NCBI RefSeq assembly: GCF_004570345.1
Contig: NZ_SPQM01000057.1
Span: forward strand, 1-29,457
Reading direction: 5' to 3'
Length of the DNA: 29,457 nt
From: Blastococcus sp. CT_GayMR20
GTDB lineage: Bacteria > Actinomycetota > Actinomycetes > Mycobacteriales > Geodermatophilaceae
The notes under the pieces: generated by a model
The model's input: only the letters and a program-made list of their open reading frames with translations
What the model was told of the DNA's origin: nothing
Databases searched by the model: none
In this document: positions 16,785 to 25,251 of the stretch, piece by piece
Layout: the number at the start of each line of letters is the position of its first letter
Position numbering within the stretch: the first letter of the stretch is position 1
Program-made: the position numbers and the translations under genes

Positions 16785-17681
16785 GTGGAGCTGAGGCAAT
16801 TCGAGCACTTCCTCGCCGTCGTCGAGGAGGGCTCGTTCACCCGTGCCGCCGCCCGCGTGTTCATGGTGCAGTCCAGCCTCTCGGCGTCGCTGCTGTCCCT
16901 GGAGCGCGAGCTCGGCACCGAGCTGTTCATCCGCGGTCGCCGCGGGGCCGAGCTGACCGATGCGGGCCGGGCGTTCCTCGGCCCCGCCCGGGCGGCGCTG
17001 CGCGAGGCCGACCGCGCGCGGGACGCCGTCGCCGAGGTCGAGGGGCTGCTGCGCGGCTCGGTGCGCGTCGCCACCGTGCCGCTGCCCCGGGCGCTCGACA
17101 TGAGCCCGACCATCGGCCGGTTCCGCGCCGAGCATCCGGGCGTGGACCTGCGTGTCGTTCCCACCGGCACGCAGGAGGCGGTGCAGCTCGTGGCCGACGG
17201 CGAGGCCGACTTCGCCATCGCCCCACTCCCCCCGCAGGCGGGCCGCAGCCTGCGCTTCCGAACGCTGTACCCCAGCCCCCTCGTGGCCGTCTGCCCCGCC
17301 GGCCACGGTGTCTCCGGAGCAGGGGATCTCGACCCCCGGGACCTGTTGGAAGAGCCCCTCATCGACCTACCCCGCGGATGGTGGGCCCGCGCCCTGTTCG
17401 ATCGCCTCCTGGAGGAGCGGGGACTGCACCGCGACGTCTGGCTGGAGGTGGCCGACTGGCACTCAGTCCTGACGATGGTGCAACAAGGCGTGGGGATCTC
17501 CTACGGCCCAGCGGCGTGCATCGATCTGGAGACCTTCGACCGCATCGACCTCGTCGCGCTGGACGGTGCCCCCACCTGGGAACTCGGCGTGGTCACCCGG
17601 GAAGACGGCCCGCGTGGGGCCGCGGGCCGCGCCTTCCTCGCCACCTACCTCGACCGGTGGCGGGGCGCGGTGCCGGAGTGA
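16785..17681 (+). CDS. LysR-family transcriptional regulator (paralog 1)
   Basis: The 298-residue protein has the LysR winged helix-turn-helix at residues 1-60 (VELRQFEHFLAVVEEGSFTRAAARVFMVQSSLSASL is the region; key motif ASLLSLERELG) and a periplasmic-binding-like effector domain from about 90. LysR proteins bind as tetramers and respond to a small ligand, unknown here. The GTG at 16785 is preferred over GTG 16725 because the paralog at 25376 starts at the same point with VELR. No ribosome site precedes it, so a leaderless transcript is possible. The N-terminal 85 residues are very similar to the paralog, and the effector domains share ITPW/IAPL-type and IDLPR motifs. No obvious target operon adjoins it. 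Confidence 0.9.
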   Translation: MELRQFEHFLAVVEEGSFTRAAARVFMVQSSLSASLLSLERELGTELFIRGRRGAELTDAGRAFLGPARAALREADRARDAVAEVEGLLRGSVRVATVPLPRALDMSPTIGRFRAEHPGVDLRVVPTGTQEAVQLVADGEADFAIAPLPPQAGRSLRFRTLYPSPLVAVCPAGHGVSGAGDLDPRDLLEEPLIDLPRGWWARALFDRLLEERGLHRDVWLEVADWHSVLTMVQQGVGISYGPAACIDLETFDRIDLVALDGAPTWELGVVTREDGPRGAAGRAFLATYLDRWRGAVPE

Positions 17682-17958
17682 GCAACCAACGGCAAGCCCT
17701 GTGGCGAGGCCGGCCCACTCCTTGACCGGCTGGGCCGTCAGGCAGTAGTTCGTGGAGCGCGCCCCGCAGTACATGCGGTGGCCCGGGCCACGTCGGACGG
17801 CAGGAAGCGCTCCCCGGATTCTCGTACCGAGGTGGCGGCCGGCTCGACGTCCCTGCGGCCCCACGGCACACGCAGCTCCGGAACGCGACCGGACCCCACG
17901 GCCATCCAGCAGCGTGTGGAGAGCGAGTACTCCTCGGCTCCCCGAGCTCCGTCCCATC

Positions 17959-17976
17959 GCCGCCATCGATGGCGGC
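17959..17976. repeat. 18-bp perfect palindrome in the protease upstream region
   Basis: GCCGCCATCGATGGCGGC is perfectly self-complementary. It overlaps the upstream half (TCGATGG) of the shared promoter element of the protease operon, and may be the DNA site of the factor that recognises that element. Confidence 0.55.
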
Positions 17977-18020
17977 CAACGACAACGCGTGATGCAGCGG
18001 ACGGCGCGTCGTGCCGACTT
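17966..18020 (+). promoter_or_regulatory. Shared-element promoter of the protease-GGDEF operon
   Basis: TCGAT-N5-CCAACG-N9-GATGCA (17966-17996), then exactly 16 bases, then GCCGACTT (18013-18020). It is the only copy on the plus strand with all core blocks and matches the kinase copy at about 22 of 31 positions. The start codon is 157 bp downstream, so the leader would be about 140 bases, longer than at the other loci. The 488-bp gap (17682-18169) holds nothing else recognisable. Confidence 0.45.
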
Positions 18021-18169
18021 CTTCCCCAGCGTCCTCGGGTGAGGGCCGCTGCCGGGAAGGCGTCGGGCCGTGCGCGCAGACCTTCCCACCCATGCCGATC
18101 GAGGGGGGCGAGCGGTGGGGCGGTGCGCATCCCTGCGTCCGACCGGCGGGAGAACAGGAAGGAACCCTG

Positions 18170-20035
18170 ATGGGGATGAACAAGAGGGGACGGGCGACGA
18201 GGCCGACGCTCGCGTTCGACGAGCTCGGGACCGGAGTGGCCCTCCGCGTGGGCCGGATCACGACCGTCGCCACCGCCACAGCGCTGGTCGTGGGGCTGAC
18301 GGGCCCGGTGACGGCACAGGCGTCGCCCGGGACTGCTGCCGACTCGGTGGAGGTGATCGTCCAGGAGGCCGCCGGCGCCGGTGATCTCCCGGAGCGGGCC
18401 GTCACTGCGCTCGGGGGCACCGTCGAGGAGCCGCTCGCCATCATCGGCGGGTTCACCGCCACGCTGCCGGCGAACCGTCTTGCGGCTCTGCGTGGGGCGG
18501 CCGGCGTCATCTCGGTGACCGAGAACGCGCCCGTGGAGCTGCTCGACGCCGTCCCCGCCGAGGTACAGGATCAGGCGGGCTCGATGTTCCGGGTCACCCA
18601 CGAGGTGACCGGCGCGACCGCCCTGTGGGAACGCGGCGTCGACGGCAAGGGCGTGGACGTCGCCCTGCTCGACTCCGGTGTCGTGCCCGTGGAGGGCCTC
18701 TCGGGCAGGGACAAGGTCGTCTACGGCCCGGACCTCTCCTTCGAGTCCCAGGTCTGCGACGAGGACGGCTGCGAGGGCAGCCCCCAGCGGAACCTGGACA
18801 CCTACGGTCACGGCACACACCTGGCAGGGATCATCGCGGGGCGCGACTCCAACGCGAACCCGCGGACCTTCCGCGACCCGAACACCTTCGCCGGCGTGGC
18901 CCCCGGGTCGCGCATCGTCAGCCTGAAGCTCGCCGACGCCATCGGAGCGACCGACGTGTCGCAGGTGATCGCCGGGATCGACTGGGTCGTGCAGAACAGG
19001 AACCGCAACGGCCTGAACATCCGGGTGCTCAACCTGTCCTTCGGCACCGACGGTGTGCAGGACTACCAACTCGACCCGCTGACCTACGCCGTCGAGCAGG
19101 CGTGGCACGCCGGCATCGTCGTCGTGGTCGCCGCCGGCAACGGCGGGTTCGGCACGCCGAAGCTGAACAACCCGGCCTACGACCCGTACGTGATCGCCGT
19201 CGGTGGCGCGGACAGCCGCGGCACGTACGACGTGCAGGACGACGTGGTCCCGGCGTGGTCGAGCACCGGTGACGGCACGCGCAACCCTGACATCGTCGCG
19301 CCCGGCGCCTCGATCGTCAGCCTGCGAAGCCCGGGCTCGTACCTCGACGAGAGCTACCCGAACGCGCGCCAGAGCGAGCGGTTCTTCCGGGGCAGCGGCA
19401 CCTCGCAGGCCGCCGCTGTCGTGTCCGGTGCCGCCGCCCTGCTGATCCAGCAGCGCCCCGACGCGACGCCGGACCAGATCAAGGCGCTGCTCATGGGCAC
19501 CGCCCAGCGGCTGCCGGTCGCCGACCCGATCGCCCAGGGCGACGGCATCATCGACCTGCGCGCCGCACGTGACGCCGCAGCACCGCAGGCCGTGCAGTCA
19601 TGGCCACGGGCCACCGGTCTGGGCACGCTCGAAGGAGCGCGTGGTACGGCCAACCTGGCGTACGACGGCACCCCGCTCGAGGGTGAGCTCGACGTCCGCG
19701 GTCAGGCGTGGGACCCGGCCGTGTGGGCTGCGGCGTCCGCTGCCCAGAGCACGTGGACCGGCGGCCAGCTGAGGAAGGGCACCTGGACCGGCGGTGCCTG
19801 GAACGGCACCGACTGGTTCGTGGCCGACCCCGGTGACGGGGTGAACTGGAACGGCCGCATCTGGGGCGGCCAGACCTGGTCGAGCCTGACCTGGGCCGGT
19901 CGCATCTGGGGCGGCCGCATCTGGGGCGGGGATGCCTGGACAGGTCGCATCTGGGGCGGCCGGATCTGGGGCGGCAACGCCTGGGCCGGCCGCATCTGGG
20001 GTGGTGCCACCTGGTCCGGCGCGGACTGGGCCTGA
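18170..20035 (+). CDS. Secreted S8 (subtilisin-like) serine protease with Trp-Gly repeat tail
   Basis: The 621-residue protein has a likely signal peptide (hydrophobic residues about 30-46, cleavage near VTAQA-S). An inhibitor I9-like prodomain (about 58-125) and an S8 catalytic domain (about 145-465) follow. The triad is Asp168 in LLDSG, His214 in YGHGTH and Ser412 in GSGTSQAAA, with oxyanion Asn324 in AAGNG. Residues about 514-620 form a Trp-rich tail with six RIWGG units and related TWxGG/WxG units; this may bind the cell surface or a polymer. The ATG at 18170 has AGGAAGGAA just upstream. The stop is 16 bp before the membrane cyclase gene, so the two are probably one operon. Confidence 0.92.
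   Translation: MGMNKRGRATRPTLAFDELGTGVALRVGRITTVATATALVVGLTGPVTAQASPGTAADSVEVIVQEAAGAGDLPERAVTALGGTVEEPLAIIGGFTATLPANRLAALRGAAGVISVTENAPVELLDAVPAEVQDQAGSMFRVTHEVTGATALWERGVDGKGVDVALLDSGVVPVEGLSGRDKVVYGPDLSFESQVCDEDGCEGSPQRNLDTYGHGTHLAGIIAGRDSNANPRTFRDPNTFAGVAPGSRIVSLKLADAIGATDVSQVIAGIDWVVQNRNRNGLNIRVLNLSFGTDGVQDYQLDPLTYAVEQAWHAGIVVVVAAGNGGFGTPKLNNPAYDPYVIAVGGADSRGTYDVQDDVVPAWSSTGDGTRNPDIVAPGASIVSLRSPGSYLDESYPNARQSERFFRGSGTSQAAAVVSGAAALLIQQRPDATPDQIKALLMGTAQRLPVADPIAQGDGIIDLRAARDAAAPQAVQSWPRATGLGTLEGARGTANLAYDGTPLEGELDVRGQAWDPAVWAAASAAQSTWTGGQLRKGTWTGGAWNGTDWFVADPGDGVNWNGRIWGGQTWSSLTWAGRIWGGRIWGGDAWTGRIWGGRIWGGNAWAGRIWGGATWSGADWA
19856..20005 (+). repeat. Trp-Gly coding repeats in the protease tail
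   Basis: Six units coding RIWGG, built on CGCATCTGGGGCGG, occur in 150 bases, partly as tandem pairs (RIWGGRIWGG twice). Near-identical codons show recent duplication or recombination within the gene. Confidence 0.8.
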
Positions 20036-20051
20036 TCCCGTGAGGACGACG

Positions 20052-21902
20052 ATGACGGACACCCGACCCGCGGGCGGGCGGGGGTGGTCCTGGCTGACCA
20101 CGACCCACCGCATCACGCTGCTCGCGGCGGTGATGTCACTGACCGCCGTGGCGGTGTTCGTCATCGTCGTCCAGGACCTGCCCGGGTTGCACGCACCGGT
20201 CGGCCTGCCCTGGTGGATGTGGGTCGCGGCCTTCGCCGCCGGCGAGGTCATGGTCGTGTGGGTCCAGCTGAAGCGGGACGCGCACGGTTTCACCCTCACC
20301 GACCTGGTGCTGGTCGCGGGCCTGTATCTGGGCGACCCGGCCACGGTCGTCGTGACCCAGCTCGTCGGCACCGGTCTGGCGCTGGCGCTACGCCACCGAC
20401 AGACCGGGCTCAAGCTCGCCTTCAACCTCGCCCAGAACGCCCTCACCGGCTCGCTCGCCGTGGTCGTGTTCACCGAACTGGCCCGTGGCACCGACTGGGA
20501 CAGCCTCTGGCGCTGGACGGCCGCCCTGATCACCGTCGCGGCCACCACGCTGGCCGCGGACGTGTGCCTGTTCGCCGCGCTCAGCATCTCCGAGGGGTCG
20601 CTGCACGTCCGCGAGCTGCCGCGCATGCTGGCGCTCTCCCTGCCGTTCGCCGTCGGGGTGGCGGCCATGGGACAGCTCGTCGCGTACCTCGCCGCGCAGA
20701 GCCCCGGGGCGCTGCTCCTGCTCGTGCTGCCCTCCGCCCTGCTGTTCTCCGCCTATCGGGCCTACACGCACGCCCGGGAGCAGCAGAACAACCTCCGACT
20801 GCTGCACGAGATCACGTCGCTGCTCTACAACAGTGACAACGCCACTGCCGCCCTCACCAACTTCCTGACCTCCGTGCGCGGCGCCTTCAAGGCGGAGGTG
20901 GCCGAGCTCGTCCTGCTCGGTGACGGCCAGGCTGCGGTCACGGTCAGCCGCAGCAGCGAGGGACACGAGCCGATCGCGCTGCTGCCGCTCGAGGACACGA
21001 GCGACGTCAGCCAGGTCGTGGACTGGGCCACGGGCAACGGCGTGCTGACCAGCCGCACGCGCACCACCCGCGGCTCTCAACTGGACTGCTACGCCGCTCG
21101 GCGCGGCTTCAAGGACGCCATGGTGACGGTCCTGCAGACGGAGGACCGGGTCCACGGCCTGCTACTGGTGGGGAACCGGCTGGGGGACGTGGCCACGTTC
21201 TCCGACAGCGATCTGACGCTGCTGGGGACCCTCGCCCGACACGTGGCCACCTCCATGGACAGGGGACGCCTCGAGCGGGACCTGCGCCAGGTCACCGAGC
21301 TCAAGGAAGAACTGCGACACCAGGCGATGCACGACGCCCTCACCGGGCTGCCCAACCGGACGCTCTTCCTGGACCGCACGCAGCACGCCGTGCACCTGGC
21401 CGGCCGCAACGGCCTCTGGCCCGCCGTCCTCTACATCGACCTGGACGGCTTCAAGCCGGTCAACGACACCCATGGGCACGAGGCTGGGGACCTGCTGCTC
21501 CAGGCATTCGCCCAGCGGCTGCAGGACTCCGTCCGGGCTGCCGACACCGCCGCTCGCCTGGGCGGGGACGAGTTCGCCGTGCTCCTGCACGGGCCCGTCG
21601 ACCGCGCCGGCATCCAGCAGGTGCTCTCCCGTGTTCGGGCCCAACTCGACCTGCCCATCGACCTCGGCGCCGGACGCGTCGCCAGGATCGGGGCCAGCAT
21701 CGGCGTCGCGATCGCAGAACCCGGCATCGACGTCGACGGGCTCGTCCGCTGCGCCGACAGCGCCATGTACGCCGCCAAACGCGGCGGCCGTAACCGTGAC
21801 GTCTTCTACGATCCCGGGCTCGTGGAACCCGATGGCCGGCGGCCGGTCCCCTCGGCGGAGCCGGCCGGCGCCCTGGGGCACGGCGAGTTCACCGTCGTCT
21901 AG
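20052..21902 (+). CDS. Membrane-bound GAF-GGDEF diguanylate cyclase
   Basis: The 616-residue protein has an N-terminal membrane region of about six to seven helices (residues 20-237), a GAF-like domain (about 250-405) and a GGDEF domain (about 420-585). The cyclase has GGDEF at 504-508 and an intact inhibitory site RAAD at 495-498, so it should make c-di-GMP from two GTP with feedback control. The membrane region resembles that of the GGDEF-EAL protein at 22409-24973 (PWW, TALK/TGLK-x-x-FNLA motifs), so they are paralogs. The ATG at 20052 has GAGGA five bases upstream; an in-frame GTG lies at 20040. It follows the S8 protease by 16 bp. The two c-di-GMP genes are convergent. Confidence 0.92.
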   Translation: MTDTRPAGGRGWSWLTTTHRITLLAAVMSLTAVAVFVIVVQDLPGLHAPVGLPWWMWVAAFAAGEVMVVWVQLKRDAHGFTLTDLVLVAGLYLGDPATVVVTQLVGTGLALALRHRQTGLKLAFNLAQNALTGSLAVVVFTELARGTDWDSLWRWTAALITVAATTLAADVCLFAALSISEGSLHVRELPRMLALSLPFAVGVAAMGQLVAYLAAQSPGALLLLVLPSALLFSAYRAYTHAREQQNNLRLLHEITSLLYNSDNATAALTNFLTSVRGAFKAEVAELVLLGDGQAAVTVSRSSEGHEPIALLPLEDTSDVSQVVDWATGNGVLTSRTRTTRGSQLDCYAARRGFKDAMVTVLQTEDRVHGLLLVGNRLGDVATFSDSDLTLLGTLARHVATSMDRGRLERDLRQVTELKEELRHQAMHDALTGLPNRTLFLDRTQHAVHLAGRNGLWPAVLYIDLDGFKPVNDTHGHEAGDLLLQAFAQRLQDSVRAADTAARLGGDEFAVLLHGPVDRAGIQQVLSRVRAQLDLPIDLGAGRVARIGASIGVAIAEPGIDVDGLVRCADSAMYAAKRGGRNRDVFYDPGLVEPDGRRPVPSAEPAGALGHGEFTVV

Positions 21903-22408
21903 CTGCACCGACCTGTCGGGGCGGTACCGCCGGCAGCCGTCGGGGCCCTGTGCACCGGCCGCCCCGGCGCCGAAGCACGGGTCCACTGGAACCGCCCCGA
22001 GGGCCCCCGCCGCCGGACGCCTTCGTCCCCCTGGTCGGAGAGACCGGTCTGACCGCGACCACGGGGAGCTCCTTCTCCTGGGGCGCATGCGCGCAGACCC
22101 GCAGCGGTGTCACCTTCAGGCTTCGATGCCTCGGGTCCGATCACATCCGACCCGCGCGGACGTGGACCCGGCGGCCACCATCGGGTGCCCGTCGTGCCGG
22201 CGTGGCACTTCCGGCGTCCCGGGCCACGGCGCCCGCGCTCGGCTCCGACCTGTCCACGGGCTAGAGCGTCTCCGTCCCGCTCCAGGCCGAGACGTCCTCG
22301 CCTCCCGGCCGGCCCCAGGACCCGTCGTCAGCCGGCGGGAGGTGGCCGGAGCGGCTCGGGCCGCCTGCCGGTGCCGTCCGCGGGTGGGGCGCCGCCCCTC
22401 GGCCGCGG
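21903..22408. other. 506-bp convergent gap without a supported gene
   Basis: No frame here has a ribosome site plus recognisable protein content. The only structure I see is an inverted repeat near the right end, CCTCCCGGCCGGC (22301-22313) with GCCGGCGGGAGG (22331-22342). With one bulge it makes a stem of about 12 bp and could act as a terminator between the convergent genes, though it lacks a T tract. Confidence 0.4.
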
Positions 22409-24973
22409 TCAGACGGCGTACAGACCGCCCCGGGCGGGCGCGTTCGTGCGGATCGTGAGCCAGGCCGCCAGCTCGCCCGGCGGCATGGGCCGGGCGAGGT
22501 ACCAGCCCTGCACCAGGTGGCAGCCCATGGAGGCCAGCAGATCCCAGCACGCCTGGCCCTCGACACCCTCGGCGACGACCTCGAGGCCGAGGTGCCGTCC
22601 GAGGTCGACGATGGCCCGCACGATCGCGGCGTCCTCGTGCCCGTCCCGCAGCTCGGTCACGAAACTCCGGTCGACCTTGACCTCGTGCACGGGGAGCCGT
22701 TTGAGGTAGGACAGGGACGAATACCCGGTACCGAAGTCGTCGACCGACAGCCGGACACCGAGGTCGCCCAGCTGGTGCAGGACGGCGATCGCACGAGCCG
22801 GATCCGCCATGACCGAGCTCTCGGTGACCTCCAGCGTCAGCCGTCCCGCCGGGACCCCGTGCCGCTCGAGGAGCCCGGCCACCTCGTCGACCAGGTCGGC
22901 GTCCTGCAGGCTCCGGGTGGAGAGGTTCACGGCGATGCTGAGGTCGTGCCCCGCGGCTCGCCACAGCGTCCAGGCGGCCAGCGAGCTGTCGAGGACATGG
23001 GTGGTGAGCGCCCCGATGAGGCCGCTGCGCTCGGCGACCGGGATGAACTGGTCGGGCGGCACCCACCCGAACTCCGGGTGGTGCCAGCGCGCGAGCGCTT
23101 CGACACCCACCACCTCACCGGACGCCAGCCTGGCCTGCGGCTGCACGTGCACCTCGATGCCGCCGGTCTGCAGCGCCGTCCGGAACTCGGAGACGAGGGC
23201 CAGCCGGCGAGGGTCGGTCGTGTCCAGTTCCGGCTCGTAGAGGCGCAGCCGGCGCGTGGACGACTTGGCGCCGTACATGGCCACGTCGGCCCGCTTGAGC
23301 AGCCCCGATGCGTCGTCGCCGTGCGCAGGGGCCAGCGCGACGCCGACGGCGGCGGTGACCGTCACCTCGAGACCGTCGAGCCGCACCGGCCGCTCGAGCG
23401 CCTCCAGCACCCGCCCGGCCACGCGCAGCGCCTGCTGATGGTCGGCGTCCGGGAGGAGGACGGAGAACTCGTCACCGCCGAGGCGGGCGACGATCCCTGC
23501 CTCCGACACGGCCGCGCGGAGGCGGCCGGCGACCTCCACGAGGAGGAGGTCGCCCTGATGGTGGCCCAGGACGTCGTTGATCTCCTTGAACTCGTCCAGG
23601 TCCAGGATCATCACCGCAGCACCACCGGGCCGCCCGGCCTGCATCTGGCCGAGCACCGCACGGAGCCGGCGCTGGAGGAAGACACGGTTGGGCAGGCCGG
23701 TCAGGTTGTCGTGGAGAACCTCATGCCGCAGGCGGTCGATGAGCTCACGGTTCTGCAGGGTCACGCCGGCATGGTTGGCCACCGTCTCGAGCACCCGCAC
23801 GTCATCCGAGTCGAAGGTGCGGACGTCACCCATCCGGTCTGCCACGACGAGCACCCTGGCCGCGAGGCCCTGACCGGCCAGCGGGACGGCGATCGCCTCC
23901 CGGTACCCGTTCGCCGTGAGCCAACGGCGCGCGACGACGTCCCTGGTGTCCCGCGGGACCAGGAGGGCGGCACCACCGTCCAGCACCCCACGCAGGAACT
24001 CGTGATCCGGTCGTCGCGGGTCCTCCCGGCGCACCAGCTCGCCGTCCTCACCCACCGCGAGTCGGCTCACTCCCCCACTGGTGCCCACGACCGCGATCTC
24101 GGCCCGCTCCGCGCGGAGCAGGGGTACGACCTGGGCGAGCACGGTGTGCAGGACCAGGTCGACGTCCGAGGCGTCACCGACGGCCTGGCTGAACCGGTAG
24201 AGGTCCTCCAGGTCGCGGTGCCTGTCCGCCAGCGCCGCGAAGACGCGGTAGGCCCGCAGGAGGAGCACACCGACGAGCACGAACAACCAGATGCTGGCGG
24301 AGTCGGCCGTCCAGCTGGTGACGCCGGCCAGTGCGACGATCACGACGACCGGTCCGGCCGGGGCACCGACCACCGCCTCGCGGAGCAGGCGGCCCGCGTT
24401 GACCCCGCCCTCGTGCACCGCGATCACCACGCCGACCGCGACGTCACCGAGAGCGTTGAGGGCCACAGCTGCGGCGTAGGCCCCCAGCCACACGACCAGC
24501 TGGTTGCCGTCCGAGAGCTCGACGAAGCCGTGAAAGACGGCGACCGCCACGGCGGTCGAGGCAGTCACCAGGGCAAGGTTGAACACGACCTTCAGGGCGG
24601 TGTGACGCCGCTCGAGGACGACCACCACCAGGAAGCCCACGAGCCAGCCGACCAGGACGTCCACGGCCGTGGCGCAGAACAGCCCCACGACCAACGGGAG
24701 CTCGCTGAGCGACACCGAGCGCGCGTGCCTGGCCACCTGCCGGTGCAGGAGGGTGCCCTCGGTCAGGGCGAATACGATTGCCAGGACCCACCACGGCAAT
24801 CGGCCGTCGGGGTGGTGAGGACCCGCGTGCAGGAACGGCTGCCCGGCTGCGACTGCGATCCCGAGCAGGACTGCCACGACGCTGAGGACAGCCCATGTCT
24901 GCCTGGACGGCCACGCCGGGTACCGGGCCCGGAACTCCCGGGGTATACCGGTGCTCGGCTGCGCTGCGCGCAC
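22409..24973 (-). CDS. Membrane-bound GAF-GGDEF-EAL cyclic-di-GMP protein
   Basis: The 854-residue protein has about seven membrane helices (residues 27-245), a GAF-like domain (about 255-410), a GGDEF domain (about 415-580) and an EAL domain (about 595-840). GGDEF (499-503) is intact, but the inhibitory RxxD position reads SEAG (490-493). The EAL domain keeps EAL (625-627), NLS, VTES, DDFGTG, VKVDRSF, EGVE and LVQGWYLARP, so phosphodiesterase activity is likely. I start it at the GTG 24973, with GGGAG five bases upstream. The longer frame start at 25033 has no ribosome site and would overlap the predicted -10 box. The membrane and GAF parts are paralogous to the cyclase at 20052. Confidence 0.93.
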   Translation of the reverse strand: MRAAQPSTGIPREFRARYPAWPSRQTWAVLSVVAVLLGIAVAAGQPFLHAGPHHPDGRLPWWVLAIVFALTEGTLLHRQVARHARSVSLSELPLVVGLFCATAVDVLVGWLVGFLVVVVLERRHTALKVVFNLALVTASTAVAVAVFHGFVELSDGNQLVVWLGAYAAAVALNALGDVAVGVVIAVHEGGVNAGRLLREAVVGAPAGPVVVIVALAGVTSWTADSASIWLFVLVGVLLLRAYRVFAALADRHRDLEDLYRFSQAVGDASDVDLVLHTVLAQVVPLLRAERAEIAVVGTSGGVSRLAVGEDGELVRREDPRRPDHEFLRGVLDGGAALLVPRDTRDVVARRWLTANGYREAIAVPLAGQGLAARVLVVADRMGDVRTFDSDDVRVLETVANHAGVTLQNRELIDRLRHEVLHDNLTGLPNRVFLQRRLRAVLGQMQAGRPGGAAVMILDLDEFKEINDVLGHHQGDLLLVEVAGRLRAAVSEAGIVARLGGDEFSVLLPDADHQQALRVAGRVLEALERPVRLDGLEVTVTAAVGVALAPAHGDDASGLLKRADVAMYGAKSSTRRLRLYEPELDTTDPRRLALVSEFRTALQTGGIEVHVQPQARLASGEVVGVEALARWHHPEFGWVPPDQFIPVAERSGLIGALTTHVLDSSLAAWTLWRAAGHDLSIAVNLSTRSLQDADLVDEVAGLLERHGVPAGRLTLEVTESSVMADPARAIAVLHQLGDLGVRLSVDDFGTGYSSLSYLKRLPVHEVKVDRSFVTELRDGHEDAAIVRAIVDLGRHLGLEVVAEGVEGQACWDLLASMGCHLVQGWYLARPMPPGELAAWLTIRTNAPARGGLYAV

Positions 24974-25023
24974 GATGGCTCCCGACTGTTTGGAGAGGAC
25001 CGTCGTCGGTGACGACGACTGGA

Positions 25024-25078
25024 GGGTCGGCACAGCGCACCGCGCAGTTGATCACCGGGTCTCGATGGCGGCCATCGA
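25024..25078 (-). promoter_or_regulatory. Shared-element promoter of the membrane GGDEF-EAL gene
   Basis: Read toward the gene: TCGAT-N5-CCATCG-N9-GATCAA (25078 to 25048), then 16 bases, then GCCGACCC (25031-25024), which begins 58 bp before the GTG at 24973. It matches the kinase copy at about 24 of 31 positions. Its upstream part is a perfect dyad, TCGATGGC-C-GCCATCGA. The 402-bp gap to the divergent LysR gene also holds the inverted repeats at 25252-25311. Confidence 0.5.
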
Positions 25079-25251
25079 CGGACCGAGATCCACGGCCCGA
25101 GGGCTCACGGCGGAGCGACGTGGAGCGCTTGCGGACCACCCGTCACGCAGGCAGCACCACGTGCCGGAGCAAGACCGACCTGGCCGTCGGCCAGGATGAG
25201 TCCGCAACGGCCTGGGTGATCTCGGAGGCTCAGCAAGACGCGGGCAGGTTC

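Noticed and set aside
18021..18169. Possible c-di-GMP or c-di-AMP riboswitch in the long protease leader
   Set aside because: The leader is long enough and the context is suggestive, but I could not match the conserved core of either class by eye.
18070..18384. Small GTG-started frame ahead of and overlapping the S8 protease gene
   Set aside because: Its start would suit the shared promoter spacing, but the product is Arg/Gly-rich and the protease frame with signal peptide overlaps it.
19856..20005. Repeated CGCATCTGGGGCGG units as a CRISPR-like or tandem non-coding array
   Set aside because: The units are in frame inside the protease gene and code for RIWGG; spacing is irregular and there are no spacers.
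21903..22408. Several 60-100-residue frames in the convergent gap
   Set aside because: All are Arg/Pro/Gly-rich, overlap one another on both strands and lack ribosome sites.
24974..25033. GTG at 25033 as start of the membrane GGDEF-EAL gene
   Set aside because: No ribosome site, and the codon overlaps the predicted -10 box; the GTG at 24973 has GGGAG at five bases and the same spacing to the element as the other genes.
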